Origin: CAYVOV01 sp964453525
Lineage (GTDB): Bacteria; Chloroflexota; Dehalococcoidia; Dehalococcoidales; UBA2162
Direction: 5' to 3'
DNA: 64,000 nt
NCBI GenBank assembly: GCA_964453525.1
Contig: CAYVOV010000002.1
Location: forward strand, 62,001-126,000
Made by a program: the position numbers and the translations under genes. Positions 13,902 to 22,986 of the stretch are shown here, in pieces. Numbering within the stretch: the stretch's first letter is position 1; each line of letters starts with the position of its first letter. The notes beneath the pieces are model-generated. The model ran no database searches. It had not been told where the DNA came from and saw only the letters and a program-made list of their open reading frames with translations.

Positions 13902-15926
13902 TTATTCCGATGGTACAACAACCTTGCGACGATCAATGTCTTCAAGAATCTGCTGTCTCTTAGTAAACAATAAAGGGCGAACACTTTCCCAACTCGTCCA
14001 ATTTCGGACATCTTCGAACCACTTATACAATCTGCCTCCGGTAACCTCTTTTGTGTATCTATCGATAGTCGCACCATAATCTACGAAATTATGATTAGGG
14101 GGAAAGTAAACCGGTATACCCGTATTTATATTCCGTATCCATTGACCTTTCACTGGTTTGTCTGAAATACGAAGGAACATTGAGCCTTCAACAGGTTGGA
14201 TGATGCGTAACTCCTGTAGAATCAAAACCAGATCCTCCCCCTCCTTTAAGTCTTTACGCCTGATATAATAGTTTATCTGATTAAGATATTCTCTGAGTTT
14301 ACGAATCTCACTTTTTCTCCGATCGCTTTCTTTACGTTTCTCTTCCTTTCTCTGAAATCCCTTTTTGCGTTCGAGTTCCTTAGAAATTACCCGGGCTAGC
14401 TTAGTTGCTTCTTTCTCCCGTTTTGCCTGATCTTGCGCGTTTTTCTTCTCCTGAAGTCGTGACTTAACCTTGGGAAGCATGGATTTCATAAACGACTCTT
14501 CATATTGATTTAACACCTCCGGTGTCCTTGAAGAATCGATGTTCTTCCTTAGCCACCTTAAAGGTTCTGCCAGAGGTTCACCAGGGCCCAGTTCCTTAAT
14601 AAGCCCCTTGATTTGCGAGCATAGTTCCGCACGATGATGGATGAAAGTAGTCTGATTATTAATCTTCTCAATATTTTTTTCCTTTATGACTGCAGCTCTT
14701 TCTTTAAGTGCTTTTTTACGCTCATCATCTCTTTGTTTTGCTTCATTCATCTGGCTTGTTATTTCAGGCATTTTCTCACGTTTATATTTCGTCCACTCAT
14801 TGGCAACGCATTCTCTCCATCGCTTAACTGTACCGCCTATACTCTCCAGACACACTAGACGGTCCCAGATTGTTTGGTAAGATGCTTCTCTGATATCACC
14901 ATTCAGGAGAGTCGAGCGTCCTAACGCAAGGATGACCAGCGGTCTTGTGTCAACAAGTTCTCGGAAGGATTCATCAGTGCAGCTAAGAAGCAAGTTACGG
15001 ACACAACTGAAAATATCATTTGAAAGCTTCGTATTATCTAGACGCAGTCGTTCGAGATTAATCCGAGGGAAATCCTTCATCTCGAATATCTTTTTGGCAA
15101 CTAGGTCGATATCTTTCAATTCCATTCGGACATGTTCAGTATCTGCAACGATACTTCGGCGGATATACGGTTCTGGAATACCGAATTTCGTGATACCTTC
15201 TTTGCCGATTTTCGTATTGAGAGTAATCATAGTGCAGGCCCAGTTTTCTACTTGTTCACCTTCCGCTAAGAACTGATGTCTACCGTCCATAAAGAAAAGT
15301 ACGTTCCGCTTGGTGTCCCGTTCGGTTACTTTGTCATACTCGTCAAGGCAAATAAACGGTTGTTTGAATAGGGGAGACGTAACGATACTGTACTTATTCC
15401 CTTTATCCCTGAATCTACGGACTCCAAACTCCCCCGCTATAGCTGAAAACAGGAGATAGATATTTTCCTCGGGTTTCAATCCAAGTAGCTTACACATCAC
15501 GGTTGCCAAGGCTGTCTTAAAACCCTTCGTCTCCCCTCCTAGAATGAACGCAGGGTAGCCGTCGTCGTACACGCCTCTCAGAAAATGTTTACCGATAATT
15601 CCCGAGAGCAGTAACCGGAAGAAGCTTCGATGAAGTTCTGTTGGAAGTAAATAAATCAACTTGTTCAAATTTGAGTCTTTCAAGTCTGTGGCTACCGGTA
15701 AGGTTAGGTTATCGACAAATCGTCTTCCCTTTTCACTCAATGCATATTCCCCGTATTTGGGTTTGGCTATATAGTGATATTTAAGTAATTTGTTCAATCT
15801 CTGGCGGCAGGTGTGGTAGTTAAGACCGGTCAAGATACTGAGATCACCAAGGCTTTTACGGCCATCTTTCATTGCCAGCAGAATAGTCTCATCAACTACA
15901 TCAACTCTTTCATACATAAGCATCAA
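13902..15926 (-). CDS. AAA+/MCM-like ATPase of a mobile element with winged helix and coiled coil
   Basis: A 674-residue protein. Residues 10-75 form a winged-helix DNA-binding domain (SLGDLSILTGLNYHTCRQRL). The Walker A loop at about 130-138 is GGETKGFKT, closer to the MCM form (GxPxxAKS) than to GxxxxGKT. Walker B is CLDEYDK (about 193-199). Residues 395-575 are rich in Lys, Glu and Arg and predicted to form long coiled coils. The C-terminal part contains aromatic-rich unknown sequence. The start is uncertain (TTG 15926, ATG 15923 or ATG 15917). Its position between recombinase genes suggests a role in element replication, excision or target choice. I do not recognise a named family. Confidence 0.65.
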   Translation of the reverse strand: MMLMYERVDVVDETILLAMKDGRKSLGDLSILTGLNYHTCRQRLNKLLKYHYIAKPKYGEYALSEKGRRFVDNLTLPVATDLKDSNLNKLIYLLPTELHRSFFRLLLSGIIGKHFLRGVYDDGYPAFILGGETKGFKTALATVMCKLLGLKPEENIYLLFSAIAGEFGVRRFRDKGNKYSIVTSPLFKQPFICLDEYDKVTERDTKRNVLFFMDGRHQFLAEGEQVENWACTMITLNTKIGKEGITKFGIPEPYIRRSIVADTEHVRMELKDIDLVAKKIFEMKDFPRINLERLRLDNTKLSNDIFSCVRNLLLSCTDESFRELVDTRPLVILALGRSTLLNGDIREASYQTIWDRLVCLESIGGTVKRWRECVANEWTKYKREKMPEITSQMNEAKQRDDERKKALKERAAVIKEKNIEKINNQTTFIHHRAELCSQIKGLIKELGPGEPLAEPLRWLRKNIDSSRTPEVLNQYEESFMKSMLPKVKSRLQEKKNAQDQAKREKEATKLARVISKELERKKGFQRKEEKRKESDRRKSEIRKLREYLNQINYYIRRKDLKEGEDLVLILQELRIIQPVEGSMFLRISDKPVKGQWIRNINTGIPVYFPPNHNFVDYGATIDRYTKEVTGGRLYKWFEDVRNWTSWESVRPLLFTKRQQILEDIDRRKVVVPSE

Positions 15927-16013
15927 CTCTCATGGAATAACTACATCAAGTTACTATTTATGCAAGTAATGGGTTCGAGGCTAGTTGAGGTACTTGATGC
16001 ACTTGTAACTACC

Positions 16014-16205
16014 TCATTCATTCGAAGATTTATCGTCTTTATCATCATTCGTATCATTTTTTATTGAGGGTTCCATAGTTTTTCTCAACTGATTTCTGAT
16101 GTGTCGACGGGCTATCAATTTAGCCAACAAACGTAACGCGTCATTTTCCTGATCGGAAAAGATCGATTGAATTTCTACAGGCTCTTTACGGTGTTCGGAC
16201 TCCAT
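16014..16205 (-). CDS. Small charged protein of the mobile element
   Basis: A 63-residue protein with a helical middle (DQENDALRLLAKLIARRHIR) and an acidic, disordered tail. It lies 87 bp upstream of the ATPase gene on the same strand. The 87-bp gap contains inverted copies of an ACATCAAGTTAC-like sequence around 15945-15957 and 15990-16010 that could be an operator or origin-like site. No family recognised. A TATAAT-like -10 (forward ATTATA at 16213-16218) lies just upstream. Confidence 0.45.
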   Translation of the reverse strand: MESEHRKEPVEIQSIFSDQENDALRLLAKLIARRHIRNQLRKTMEPSIKNDTNDDKDDKSSNE

Positions 16206-16255
16206 TAACTATATTATAGCAAAGTACTTGCAACACAATTTTGGTATATTGATAT

Positions 16256-16284
16256 TTGACTTCTGCATGATATTGTTATATACT
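16256..16284 (+). promoter_or_regulatory. Promoter for the HTH protein and serine recombinase
   Basis: TTGACT (16256-16261) and TATACT (16279-16284) are 17 bp apart in the space between the divergent small gene at 16014-16205 and the gene at 16341. Confidence 0.6.
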
Positions 16285-16340
16285 ACCATATACAACACGA
16301 AAGATTGTGAGAATGGTTTGTCAAGGGGGATTTAAAAAAT

Positions 16341-17210
16341 ATGTCGAAAAAAATCAGCATGCGGGAAAAGAATAAATGGCTTGATATGTTCGAAGAGGGT
16401 ATGACTGAAACACAAATAGCTAAAAAAACCACTCATGATCCTCGCACTATCGTTAAAGGACTCGAAGAAGCGACTAAAGAAAGACGCTTAGCCAGTGCTG
16501 AGTATGAGATGCTTCGTGATGCCCTTGCAAAACATCAAAATCAACTTACTGGGATCCTTGATAACATTATTGAAATGCTGGTATTACCACCTCATGATCT
16601 CAAGTTGCGAGAGGAAAGCGAAGGTATTCTCGCCCCGATCCCTTTGTCCTGTTCGCTTGTAAAACAAATCTCTAAGGATCAAATGATATTGGAAATTTAT
16701 GATGAAGAAAAACTTGAGTGGGAATTACTAAAAGAGCATTTGAACCAGGATAAGCTGTGGGGATATATCAACCAATGGCGTGAAGCTATCCTGGACTATA
16801 TGTGGGCAATCTGGCAATTCAAGCTGGCGATAAAAGCGAAAGTCGAAAATGGTGCATATCTGAAATCTTCAAATGAAGCAAAAGAGAAACGATATAATAC
16901 GCTTAGAATTGAAATCACCAACCTTTTCTATGAAGTAGCTGCCTCGTTACTACTCGGAATTAGAAACGTTACCGACATAAAAGAATCAATAGATTCTAAG
17001 TTGTCAGGAATTGATATTGAGGAATCATTCAGTCAGAAACTCAAAGTGATATTCGACTCGTTATCTACAACTAAAGAAGCTTCTAAAATCAAGAGTACAT
17101 ATGCAACACTGGCTGATATTACAAAAATAGCTAAAAGACAAGCTCAAGAAACTAAACTGCTAAATATAATAACTGGAAAATGTCGAGTATGCCGCAGACT
17201 CGGACTCTAG
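16341..17210 (+). CDS. HTH-containing protein of the serine-recombinase element
   Basis: A 289-residue protein with an N-terminal Hin-like helix-turn-helix (KWLDMFEEGMTETQIAKKTT, about residues 12-35), followed by long helices and a C-terminal CRVCRR motif. AAGGGGG precedes ATG 16341. It ends 24 bp before the serine recombinase start and is clearly co-transcribed with it, so it may act as a recombination directionality or target-site factor. No named family recognised. The single CxxC is too small for a standard zinc finger. Confidence 0.6.
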   Translation: MSKKISMREKNKWLDMFEEGMTETQIAKKTTHDPRTIVKGLEEATKERRLASAEYEMLRDALAKHQNQLTGILDNIIEMLVLPPHDLKLREESEGILAPIPLSCSLVKQISKDQMILEIYDEEKLEWELLKEHLNQDKLWGYINQWREAILDYMWAIWQFKLAIKAKVENGAYLKSSNEAKEKRYNTLRIEITNLFYEVAASLLLGIRNVTDIKESIDSKLSGIDIEESFSQKLKVIFDSLSTTKEASKIKSTYATLADITKIAKRQAQETKLLNIITGKCRVCRRLGL

Positions 17211-17234
17211 CTGCTCACAAAGGAGGTAATGATC

Positions 17235-18899
17235 ATGAGAGTCGTATTATATGCAAGAGTATCATCTGAAAAACAAGCTGAAAAAGACTTATCGATCCCA
17301 GCCCAGCTTAAAGCGTTAAGAATGTATGCTTTGAAGCGTAATTGGGAAATAATAACCGAGTATGTTGATGAAGCCGAAAGTGCCAGGAGTGTAAACCGCC
17401 CGGCATTCCAAGAAATGATAACGGCTGCCAAGAAGAAGGAAAAGCCGTTTGATATTATCCTTGTTTGGAAACTATCCAGATTTGCCAGGAACAGAGAAGA
17501 CTCTATCATATACAAATCCCTGCTGCGTAAACGGGGGATATCTCTTATCTCAATTAATGAGCAAATCGACGATTCTGCTGCCGGAAAATTACTCGAAGGA
17601 ATGATTGAAGTAATCGATGAATTCTATTCAGCTAATCTCGCCCAGGACACAATGCGAGGCATGAAGGAAAACGTTAACAGGGGATTTTTCAATGGAGGTA
17701 TAGTGCCATTTGGATATAAAAAGGTAAAGGCATCAATTGGCAGTAGCCAAAAAACTAAACTCGAACCTGATAACGTTGAAGCTCCAATAGTTAAATATGC
17801 ATTTCAAATGGCGATGGAAGGTAAAGGCGGAAAAGAGATAGCCAGGGTGCTTAACTCGGAAGGGTATCGTACCCGATCTGGGAAGCTATTTGGTACAACT
17901 ATAATCAACTTTTGGTTAAGAAATCCTGTCTACACCGGGAAATTAGTATGGAATCGGACCGATAGAAGCAATGAAAAACCTTTACGTAAGCCCACGAATG
18001 AAGTAATAGTGGTCTCCAATACTCATGAAGCTTTAGTATCACAAGATGAATTCGATCAGATACAGGCACTTCTTGCTTCCCGACGTCCTCGGGTTAGACA
18101 TCCAAGAGTAGTGGCCAGTAAATACCTTCTTAGCGGTTTTTGCTTTTGCGGAAAGTGTGGTGCCGCCCTGATAGGTACAGCGGCTAAATCCGGGAAATAT
18201 CCTTATTACGAATGTAACTCGCGATATAAGAAGGGTAAAGATAGTTGTGATGGAATCCGTTTAGGCAAAGATTATCTGGAAGGTTTTGTGGTTAGTAGAA
18301 TAATAGAAAACATTCTCACAGAGGAGAATCTGAAGAAGCTGGTGTCCATGATAAATTCGGAGCTGTTAGAAACGTCTACACGTAGTAAAACTCAACTTCT
18401 ACAAACAGAAAAACAGCTAACTCAAACCAGTAACAAATTAACCAGGTTATATTCAGCCCTAGAAAGTGGAAAGCTGGAATTGGAAGATCTCGCTCCTCGG
18501 ATCAAGGAATTAAGAGCCAACCAAAAAGAATTTCAACGACGACGAGACCAGCTATTGGAAAGCGTTAACTCAGAAGAGGTCGATTCTTTGGATACCGATA
18601 CTGTTATTAGTCATGTGAATGAACTCGGACAAATTCTTAAAGAATCATCATTCGTCCAGCGGAAAACTTTCATTAGTTCTTTTATTAGACATATAGAAGT
18701 GTATCCGGACAAAATTATTATTGACTATAATCTACCATTACCGTTGGAAACAAATAGAACTTCCTCGAGAGAAGTTCTACGTATTGATAGAGTTGGTAGC
18801 GGGGGTTGGATTCGAACCAACGACCTCCGGGTTATGAGCCCGACGAGCTTCCACTGCTCTACCCCGCGCCGCCATTTGAGTATAACCCCAGCAGATTAA
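17235..18899 (+). CDS. Large serine recombinase (integrase), 3' end overlapping tRNA-fMet
   Basis: A 554-residue serine integrase. The resolvase catalytic domain (about 1-145) begins VVLYARVSSEKQ with the nucleophile Ser near residue 10, and has the VWKLSRFARNR arginine cluster. The recombinase domain (about 155-270) includes VPFGYKKV. A zinc ribbon follows (FCGKCGAALIG ... YECNSRYKKGKDSCDG), then a coiled coil (about 380-445). ATG 17235 lies eight bases after AGGAGG; the ATG at 17229 is too close. The final 34 codons are antisense to a tRNA gene, so integration at the tRNA supplied the gene's 3' end. It is intact and probably drove insertion of the element to its left. Confidence 0.9.
   Translation: MRVVLYARVSSEKQAEKDLSIPAQLKALRMYALKRNWEIITEYVDEAESARSVNRPAFQEMITAAKKKEKPFDIILVWKLSRFARNREDSIIYKSLLRKRGISLISINEQIDDSAAGKLLEGMIEVIDEFYSANLAQDTMRGMKENVNRGFFNGGIVPFGYKKVKASIGSSQKTKLEPDNVEAPIVKYAFQMAMEGKGGKEIARVLNSEGYRTRSGKLFGTTIINFWLRNPVYTGKLVWNRTDRSNEKPLRKPTNEVIVVSNTHEALVSQDEFDQIQALLASRRPRVRHPRVVASKYLLSGFCFCGKCGAALIGTAAKSGKYPYYECNSRYKKGKDSCDGIRLGKDYLEGFVVSRIIENILTEENLKKLVSMINSELLETSTRSKTQLLQTEKQLTQTSNKLTRLYSALESGKLELEDLAPRIKELRANQKEFQRRRDQLLESVNSEEVDSLDTDTVISHVNELGQILKESSFVQRKTFISSFIRHIEVYPDKIIIDYNLPLPLETNRTSSREVLRIDRVGSGGWIRTNDLRVMSPTSFHCSTPRRHLSITPAD
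18797..18868 (-). tRNA. Initiator tRNA-fMet (CAT)
   Basis: The cloverleaf reads 5' to 3' from 18868. The acceptor CGCGGGG pairs with CCCCGCT leaving a C1:U72 mismatch. The anticodon arm TCGGG-CTCATAA-CCCGG has three consecutive G:C pairs, and the T-loop is GGTTCGAATCC. The 1:72 mismatch and the GGG/CCC stem are hallmarks of the initiator tRNA. CCA is encoded (18794-18796). Its 3' end faces the serine recombinase gene. Confidence 0.93.
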
Positions 18900-18949
18900 G
18901 GTGTCAAGGTACCCGCCGCAAGATTATGTTCGTTTTTGGTTCAGTAAAC

Positions 18950-19092
18950 TGTCATTGCGAGCCCCGATTACATCGGGGCGTGGCAATCTCAACAAATATA
19001 TCTTTATAGATTATCACGTCGTCCCGACTTCGTCGGGACTCCTCATAATGACAGAGTATTTGAGATTGCTTCACCTACGGCTCGCAATGACA
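18950..19092. repeat. MITE-like inverted-end repeat
   Basis: A 143-bp unit starts TGTCATTGCGA and ends with its complement CTCGCAATGACA, with internal shared blocks (CGTGGCAATCT, TATAGATTATCACGTCGTCC, GACTCCTCATAATGACA). A second copy lies at 60421-60586. Each lies just 5' of a minus-strand tRNA gene. No coding capacity. The surrounding space 18900-19310 otherwise holds only a promoter. Confidence 0.75.
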
Positions 19093-19182
19093 TCAGCAAT
19101 ATCAGCGGGTGAAATGGCGAGTTATCTACCTTCATCACACTATAGCATTACAATTTAATACCAAATGGTACACCCGGCGGGG

Positions 19183-19211
19183 TTGACAAACCAGCATCTG
19201 ACAAGTACTAT
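19183..19211 (+). promoter_or_regulatory. Promoter for the radical SAM gene
   Basis: TTGACA (19183-19188) and TACTAT (19206-19211) are 17 bp apart, about 108 bp upstream of the radical SAM start. Confidence 0.55.
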
Positions 19212-19319
19212 AATCTCAGGACATAATATGACAGAACGGAGTGGTAAGGTAGATTACACTTCGATATTTAGCGCCAAGACCTTGCCACTTCAATTTTTAT
19301 AGCCGGTTAAGGAGTGGAT

Positions 19320-20837
19320 TTGAAAATACTTCTTGTTTATCCCCGGTACCCGGAAACCTTCTGGAGTTTTTCCCACGCTCTGAGATTTGTCTCTAAAAAG
19401 GCCGCTTTTCCTCCCCTGGGCTTGCTTACCGTAGCTGCCATGCTGCCGGCAGACTGGGAGAAAAAGCTTATCGATATGAATGTAAACGCCCTGAGCGACG
19501 AGGATATCAAATGGGCTGACTACGTCTTTATCAGCGCTATGGCAGTCCAGAGGGAATCGGTTGAAGAAGTAATCGCCAGATGCAGAAAGCTCGATGCCAG
19601 GACTGTTGCCGGAGGACCTCTTTTCACCACCAGCTATGATGAATTCGAAGGAATCGACCACTTTGTCCTCGGTGAAGCTGAAGTTTCCCTCCCTCCTTTC
19701 CTTGAGGATTTAGAGAGAGGAGACCTGAAACACATCTACACCTGCGAAGAACGCCCGGATATAGACAAAACTCCAGTCCCACTCTGGTCACTGATCGATA
19801 TCAAGAAATATTCGTCAATGAGTCTCCAGTATTCACGGGGCTGCCCATTCGATTGCGAATTCTGTGACATTATCATCCTGAACGGTCACAAACCACGGAC
19901 AAAAGACAAAGAGCAGATATATGCGGAACTGGATGCACTGTACAATCGCGGCTGGCGGGGGGGCGTATTTATCGTCGATGATAATTTTATCGGTAATAAA
20001 AAGAAACTGAAGGCGGAAACCCTGCCGGCACTGATTGAGTGGTCAAAAGAGAGAAAATATGCATTTGCCTTTTACACAGAAGCATCAATAAACCTCGCCG
20101 ATGATGAAGAGCTGATGCAGATGATGGCTGAGGCCGGATTCGACCGGGTATTCATCGGAATTGAGTCCACCAACGAGGAAAGCCTTGATGAGTGTAACAA
20201 ACAGCAGAACAAAGACCGTGATATGGCAGAATCGGTAAAGAAGATGCAGAACCACGGCTTTGAGGTACAGGGTGGATTTATTGTCGGCTTTGATAGTGAC
20301 CCGGTCTCTATATTCCGCAGCCAGATTAATTTCATTCAGAGGAGCGGCATTGCTACGGCAATGGTTGGCCTGCTGAACGCCCCGCGGGGCACGAGACTCT
20401 ACCAGCGGCTGAAAAAGGAAAACCGCATATTAGACGGTTTTACCGGAAATAATACCGATATTGCCATCAACTTTATCCCAAAAATGAACTACGAAACACT
20501 TATAAATGGATACAAGCATATCCTGAATACCATTTACGCGCCAAAGCAGTATTACGAGCGGGTCGGAGCTTTCACAAAAGAATACAGACCTCCGAAGATA
20601 AATAGACTACCCCAGTTGGGCTGGCACCATATCGAGGGACTCTATAAATCCATGTGGTTCCTGGGCATCAGAGAAAAAGGAAGAAGGTATTACTGGAAAC
20701 TCATACTTTCAACTCTCTTTAAATATCCGCGTGCCCTCCCGATATCAATAAGCCTCTCCGTATTTGGATTCCATTTCCGAAAAGTCGCCGAGCGGCTCAG
20801 CGCCACTCCGATTAAAGATACCACAATCACAGGTTAA
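19320..20837 (+). CDS. B12-binding radical SAM protein (DUF4070/HpnR-like)
   Basis: About 505 residues. An N-terminal cobalamin-binding domain (about 1-140; KILLVYPRYPETFW, FPPLGLLTVAAMLP) is followed by a radical SAM domain with the CxxxCxxC cluster CPFDCEFC, the strand GGVFIVDDNFIGN and FIGIESTNEESL, and a C-terminal DUF4070-like extension. The family includes methyltransferases acting on unactivated carbons, such as hopanoid methylases, but the substrate here is unknown. Start: TTG 19320 has AAGGAG five bases upstream; GTG 19314 overlaps that site. The gene is monocistronic behind its own promoter. Confidence 0.85.
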   Translation: MKILLVYPRYPETFWSFSHALRFVSKKAAFPPLGLLTVAAMLPADWEKKLIDMNVNALSDEDIKWADYVFISAMAVQRESVEEVIARCRKLDARTVAGGPLFTTSYDEFEGIDHFVLGEAEVSLPPFLEDLERGDLKHIYTCEERPDIDKTPVPLWSLIDIKKYSSMSLQYSRGCPFDCEFCDIIILNGHKPRTKDKEQIYAELDALYNRGWRGGVFIVDDNFIGNKKKLKAETLPALIEWSKERKYAFAFYTEASINLADDEELMQMMAEAGFDRVFIGIESTNEESLDECNKQQNKDRDMAESVKKMQNHGFEVQGGFIVGFDSDPVSIFRSQINFIQRSGIATAMVGLLNAPRGTRLYQRLKKENRILDGFTGNNTDIAINFIPKMNYETLINGYKHILNTIYAPKQYYERVGAFTKEYRPPKINRLPQLGWHHIEGLYKSMWFLGIREKGRRYYWKLILSTLFKYPRALPISISLSVFGFHFRKVAERLSATPIKDTTITG

Positions 20838-21043
20838 TGAGGGAATAAGTAATATACGTAACGGTTTTTCTGTTATAAACTTCCTCTATTGGTCTTTTTT
20901 CAGTGGAACTTTTACTAAATATTTATAATTTGGTTGATTAAAGGCTGTATTTTTTCTCTAGTTATGTTAAAATATAATTACCATAATACAAAAATACAAA
21001 GACATTCACCTTTAGCCCGCAGATTTGTCTATAGTGAGGAGGA

Positions 21044-21955
21044 GTGGTGAAAGAAGATATTAAAAGATTTCTTACTTACCTCGCCGTGGAGAAAGGCTTT
21101 TCGGAGAACACTACTGATGCCTATAGAAATGACCTTTCTCAACTAGCCGGCTTTGTTGAAGAAGAGGCAACAAAGCAGGGAACAATCCCATCATGGGCCA
21201 ACTTCAACCGGCAGGGCATGCTGAATTATCAGCTTAACCTCAAGGAAAGAAACTACGCCGCCACTACACTAGCCCGGAAAGTGGCCGCTGCCAAGTCTTT
21301 CTTCAAGTTTATGGTAGCTGAAGGCCACCTTAAAGATAATCCGACACTGAATGTGGCTTCACCCAATGTGGGTAGAGTGCTGCCCAAACCTATCTCTCAT
21401 GCCAAGGCAATGAAACTTCTGGAGCAGCCGGCAAAACTGTCCACTCCGGAGGCAAAAAGAGATAAGGCAATGCTCCACCTTCTTTATGCCAGTGGAATGA
21501 GGGTTAGTGAGCTGATATCACTGAACCTTGGGGACGTCAACACCACGGATGACATTGTACGCTGCTTAGGCAAAGGGCAAAAGGAACGCCTTATCCCTAT
21601 CTATCGACAGGCATCCCTGGCAGTGGAAGAATATATTAGAGAAGCCCGTCCCCGCCTGGCACGCAGCGACACTGAGAAAGCCATGTTCCTGAACCGCCGC
21701 GGCGAGAGGCTGACCAGGCAGGGCTTCTGGCAGATACTCAAGGGACATGCCAAAGCAGCCGGACTTGAAGAAGAGATTACCCCCCATACTCTGAGACACA
21801 GCTTTGCCACAAATATGCTCAACGGAGGGGCGGACCTGAGGTCGGTCCAGGAACTGCTGGGACACGCTAATATCTCCACTACCCAGGTGTATACTCACCT
21901 TACCACAGAACACGTCCGGCGCACCTATGATAAGTCCCACCCCAGGGCAAAGTAG
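21044..21955 (+). CDS. xerD: Tyrosine recombinase XerD/XerC
   Basis: A 303-residue recombinase of standard Xer length, with an N-terminal SAM-like core-binding domain (about 1-90) and a catalytic domain (about 110-300). The catalytic residues are Arg in SGMRVSELI, the HxxR box HTLRHSFATNML, His in LGHANIST and Tyr in TQVYTHLT. This gene probably resolves chromosome dimers at dif. GAGGAGG precedes the tandem GTG codons at 21044 and 21047. Its full-length architecture contrasts with the two short zinc-ribbon recombinases in the accessory region. The space 20838-21043 is AT-rich and promoter-like. Confidence 0.88.
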   Translation: MVKEDIKRFLTYLAVEKGFSENTTDAYRNDLSQLAGFVEEEATKQGTIPSWANFNRQGMLNYQLNLKERNYAATTLARKVAAAKSFFKFMVAEGHLKDNPTLNVASPNVGRVLPKPISHAKAMKLLEQPAKLSTPEAKRDKAMLHLLYASGMRVSELISLNLGDVNTTDDIVRCLGKGQKERLIPIYRQASLAVEEYIREARPRLARSDTEKAMFLNRRGERLTRQGFWQILKGHAKAAGLEEEITPHTLRHSFATNMLNGGADLRSVQELLGHANISTTQVYTHLTTEHVRRTYDKSHPRAK

Positions 21956-22013
21956 AAAATGCCAGGGATTGAAAGTGGGATAGTACTGACAGAGAATAAA
22001 CAGGGAGTTATAA

Positions 22014-22301
22014 ATGCCCGGTAAAACACGACGTAAGAGAGCAAAGCTTTCAGGCCAGAGCAAAAAGAAAAGGGCCAGGCAGAACCAACTGGCTGCAGCC
22101 GCCAGGCAGCCGGTAGCTACTCAAGCTCAAAAGCCAGTCCCTCCTTCCGATATATCTGTTTCTCCGGTAACCGAACCGGCTCCGACAGTAAAAGTATCTG
22201 TTATCCGTCATCCCTTTATAGTTTCTGAATTGCGGACAATTGGTATCCTGGCAGCAGTAATGCTTGTTGTTCTCATCGTACTGGGGCTGGTTTTAACCTA
22301 A
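22014..22301 (+). CDS. Small membrane-anchored protein with basic N-terminus
   Basis: A 95-residue protein. The first 30 residues are very basic (PGKTRRKRAKLSGQSKKKRA), residues 32-62 are rich in Pro, Ala and Gln, and the C-terminus is one hydrophobic helix (about 75-95; GILAAVMLVVLIVLGLVLT). The predicted topology is a cytoplasmic tail with a C-terminal anchor. It sits between xerD and pcm, 58 bp and 23 bp away. No family recognised. Confidence 0.6.
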   Translation: MPGKTRRKRAKLSGQSKKKRARQNQLAAAARQPVATQAQKPVPPSDISVSPVTEPAPTVKVSVIRHPFIVSELRTIGILAAVMLVVLIVLGLVLT

Positions 22302-22324
22302 CCGCATACTGCAGTAGGCCCGTT

Positions 22325-22963
22325 ATGGACTTTGACGCAGCAAGAGCCAGGTTAGTGGCGTACCTCCGACCAGATATTAAAGACGAACGCGTACTGGCAG
22401 CGATGGCACGCATACCCCGGGAGCGTTTCGTGCCGGCGGAGCAGCAGTACCTGGCCTATGAAGACAGGCCCTTACCCATTGGTCTGGAGCAGACAATTTC
22501 ACAGCCGTTTATCGTCGCTCTTATGACGGGGGCACTGGAGCTTACCGGCTGTGAAAAGGTGCTGGAGCTGGGTACCGGCAGCGGTTACCAGGCAGCCATT
22601 CTTGCCGAATTATCCCGTCAGGTAATAACAGTTGAACGCCTGTCGGCTCTTGCCGAAACGGCAAGGCTGGTACTTGATGAACTGGGTTATAAAAACATCA
22701 CGGTACACACAGCAGAGGAAACCCTGGGGTGGCCCGAGGAAGCTCCCTATGATGCCATAATAGCCACCGCCGGTGCTCCTGTGGTACCTCCCGAGCTCAT
22801 AGCGCAGCTTGCCTTTGGCGGGCGACTTGTTATCCCGGTAGGGTCCCGTTACGCGCAGCAGCTATATAAAATCACCAGGCAAAAAAGAAAGAACAAGATT
22901 CAGGACCTGGGAGGCTGCCGCTTTGTCTCCTTAATCGGCAAAGGCGCCTGGGAGGAAGAATAG
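22325..22963 (+). CDS. pcm: Protein-L-isoaspartate O-methyltransferase
   Basis: A 212-residue SAM-dependent repair enzyme that methylates isoaspartyl residues in damaged proteins. The family signature is clear: MARIPRERFVPAEQQYLAYE, PLPIGLEQTISQPFIVALM, and the SAM loop VLELGTGSGYQAAILAEL, followed by TAGAPVVPPELIAQL and GGRLVIPVG. The length matches the bacterial family. It follows the small membrane-protein gene by 23 bp and precedes a nitroreductase gene by 23 bp, so one operon is likely. Confidence 0.9.
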   Translation: MDFDAARARLVAYLRPDIKDERVLAAMARIPRERFVPAEQQYLAYEDRPLPIGLEQTISQPFIVALMTGALELTGCEKVLELGTGSGYQAAILAELSRQVITVERLSALAETARLVLDELGYKNITVHTAEETLGWPEEAPYDAIIATAGAPVVPPELIAQLAFGGRLVIPVGSRYAQQLYKITRQKRKNKIQDLGGCRFVSLIGKGAWEEE

Positions 22964-22986
22964 GGAATTAACACAGCGGAGGGAAA

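Noticed and set aside
13772..14077. 101-residue minus-strand frame between ATPase and recombinase
   Set aside because: Overlaps the 3' end of the ATPase in another frame and has no start signal or recognisable content.
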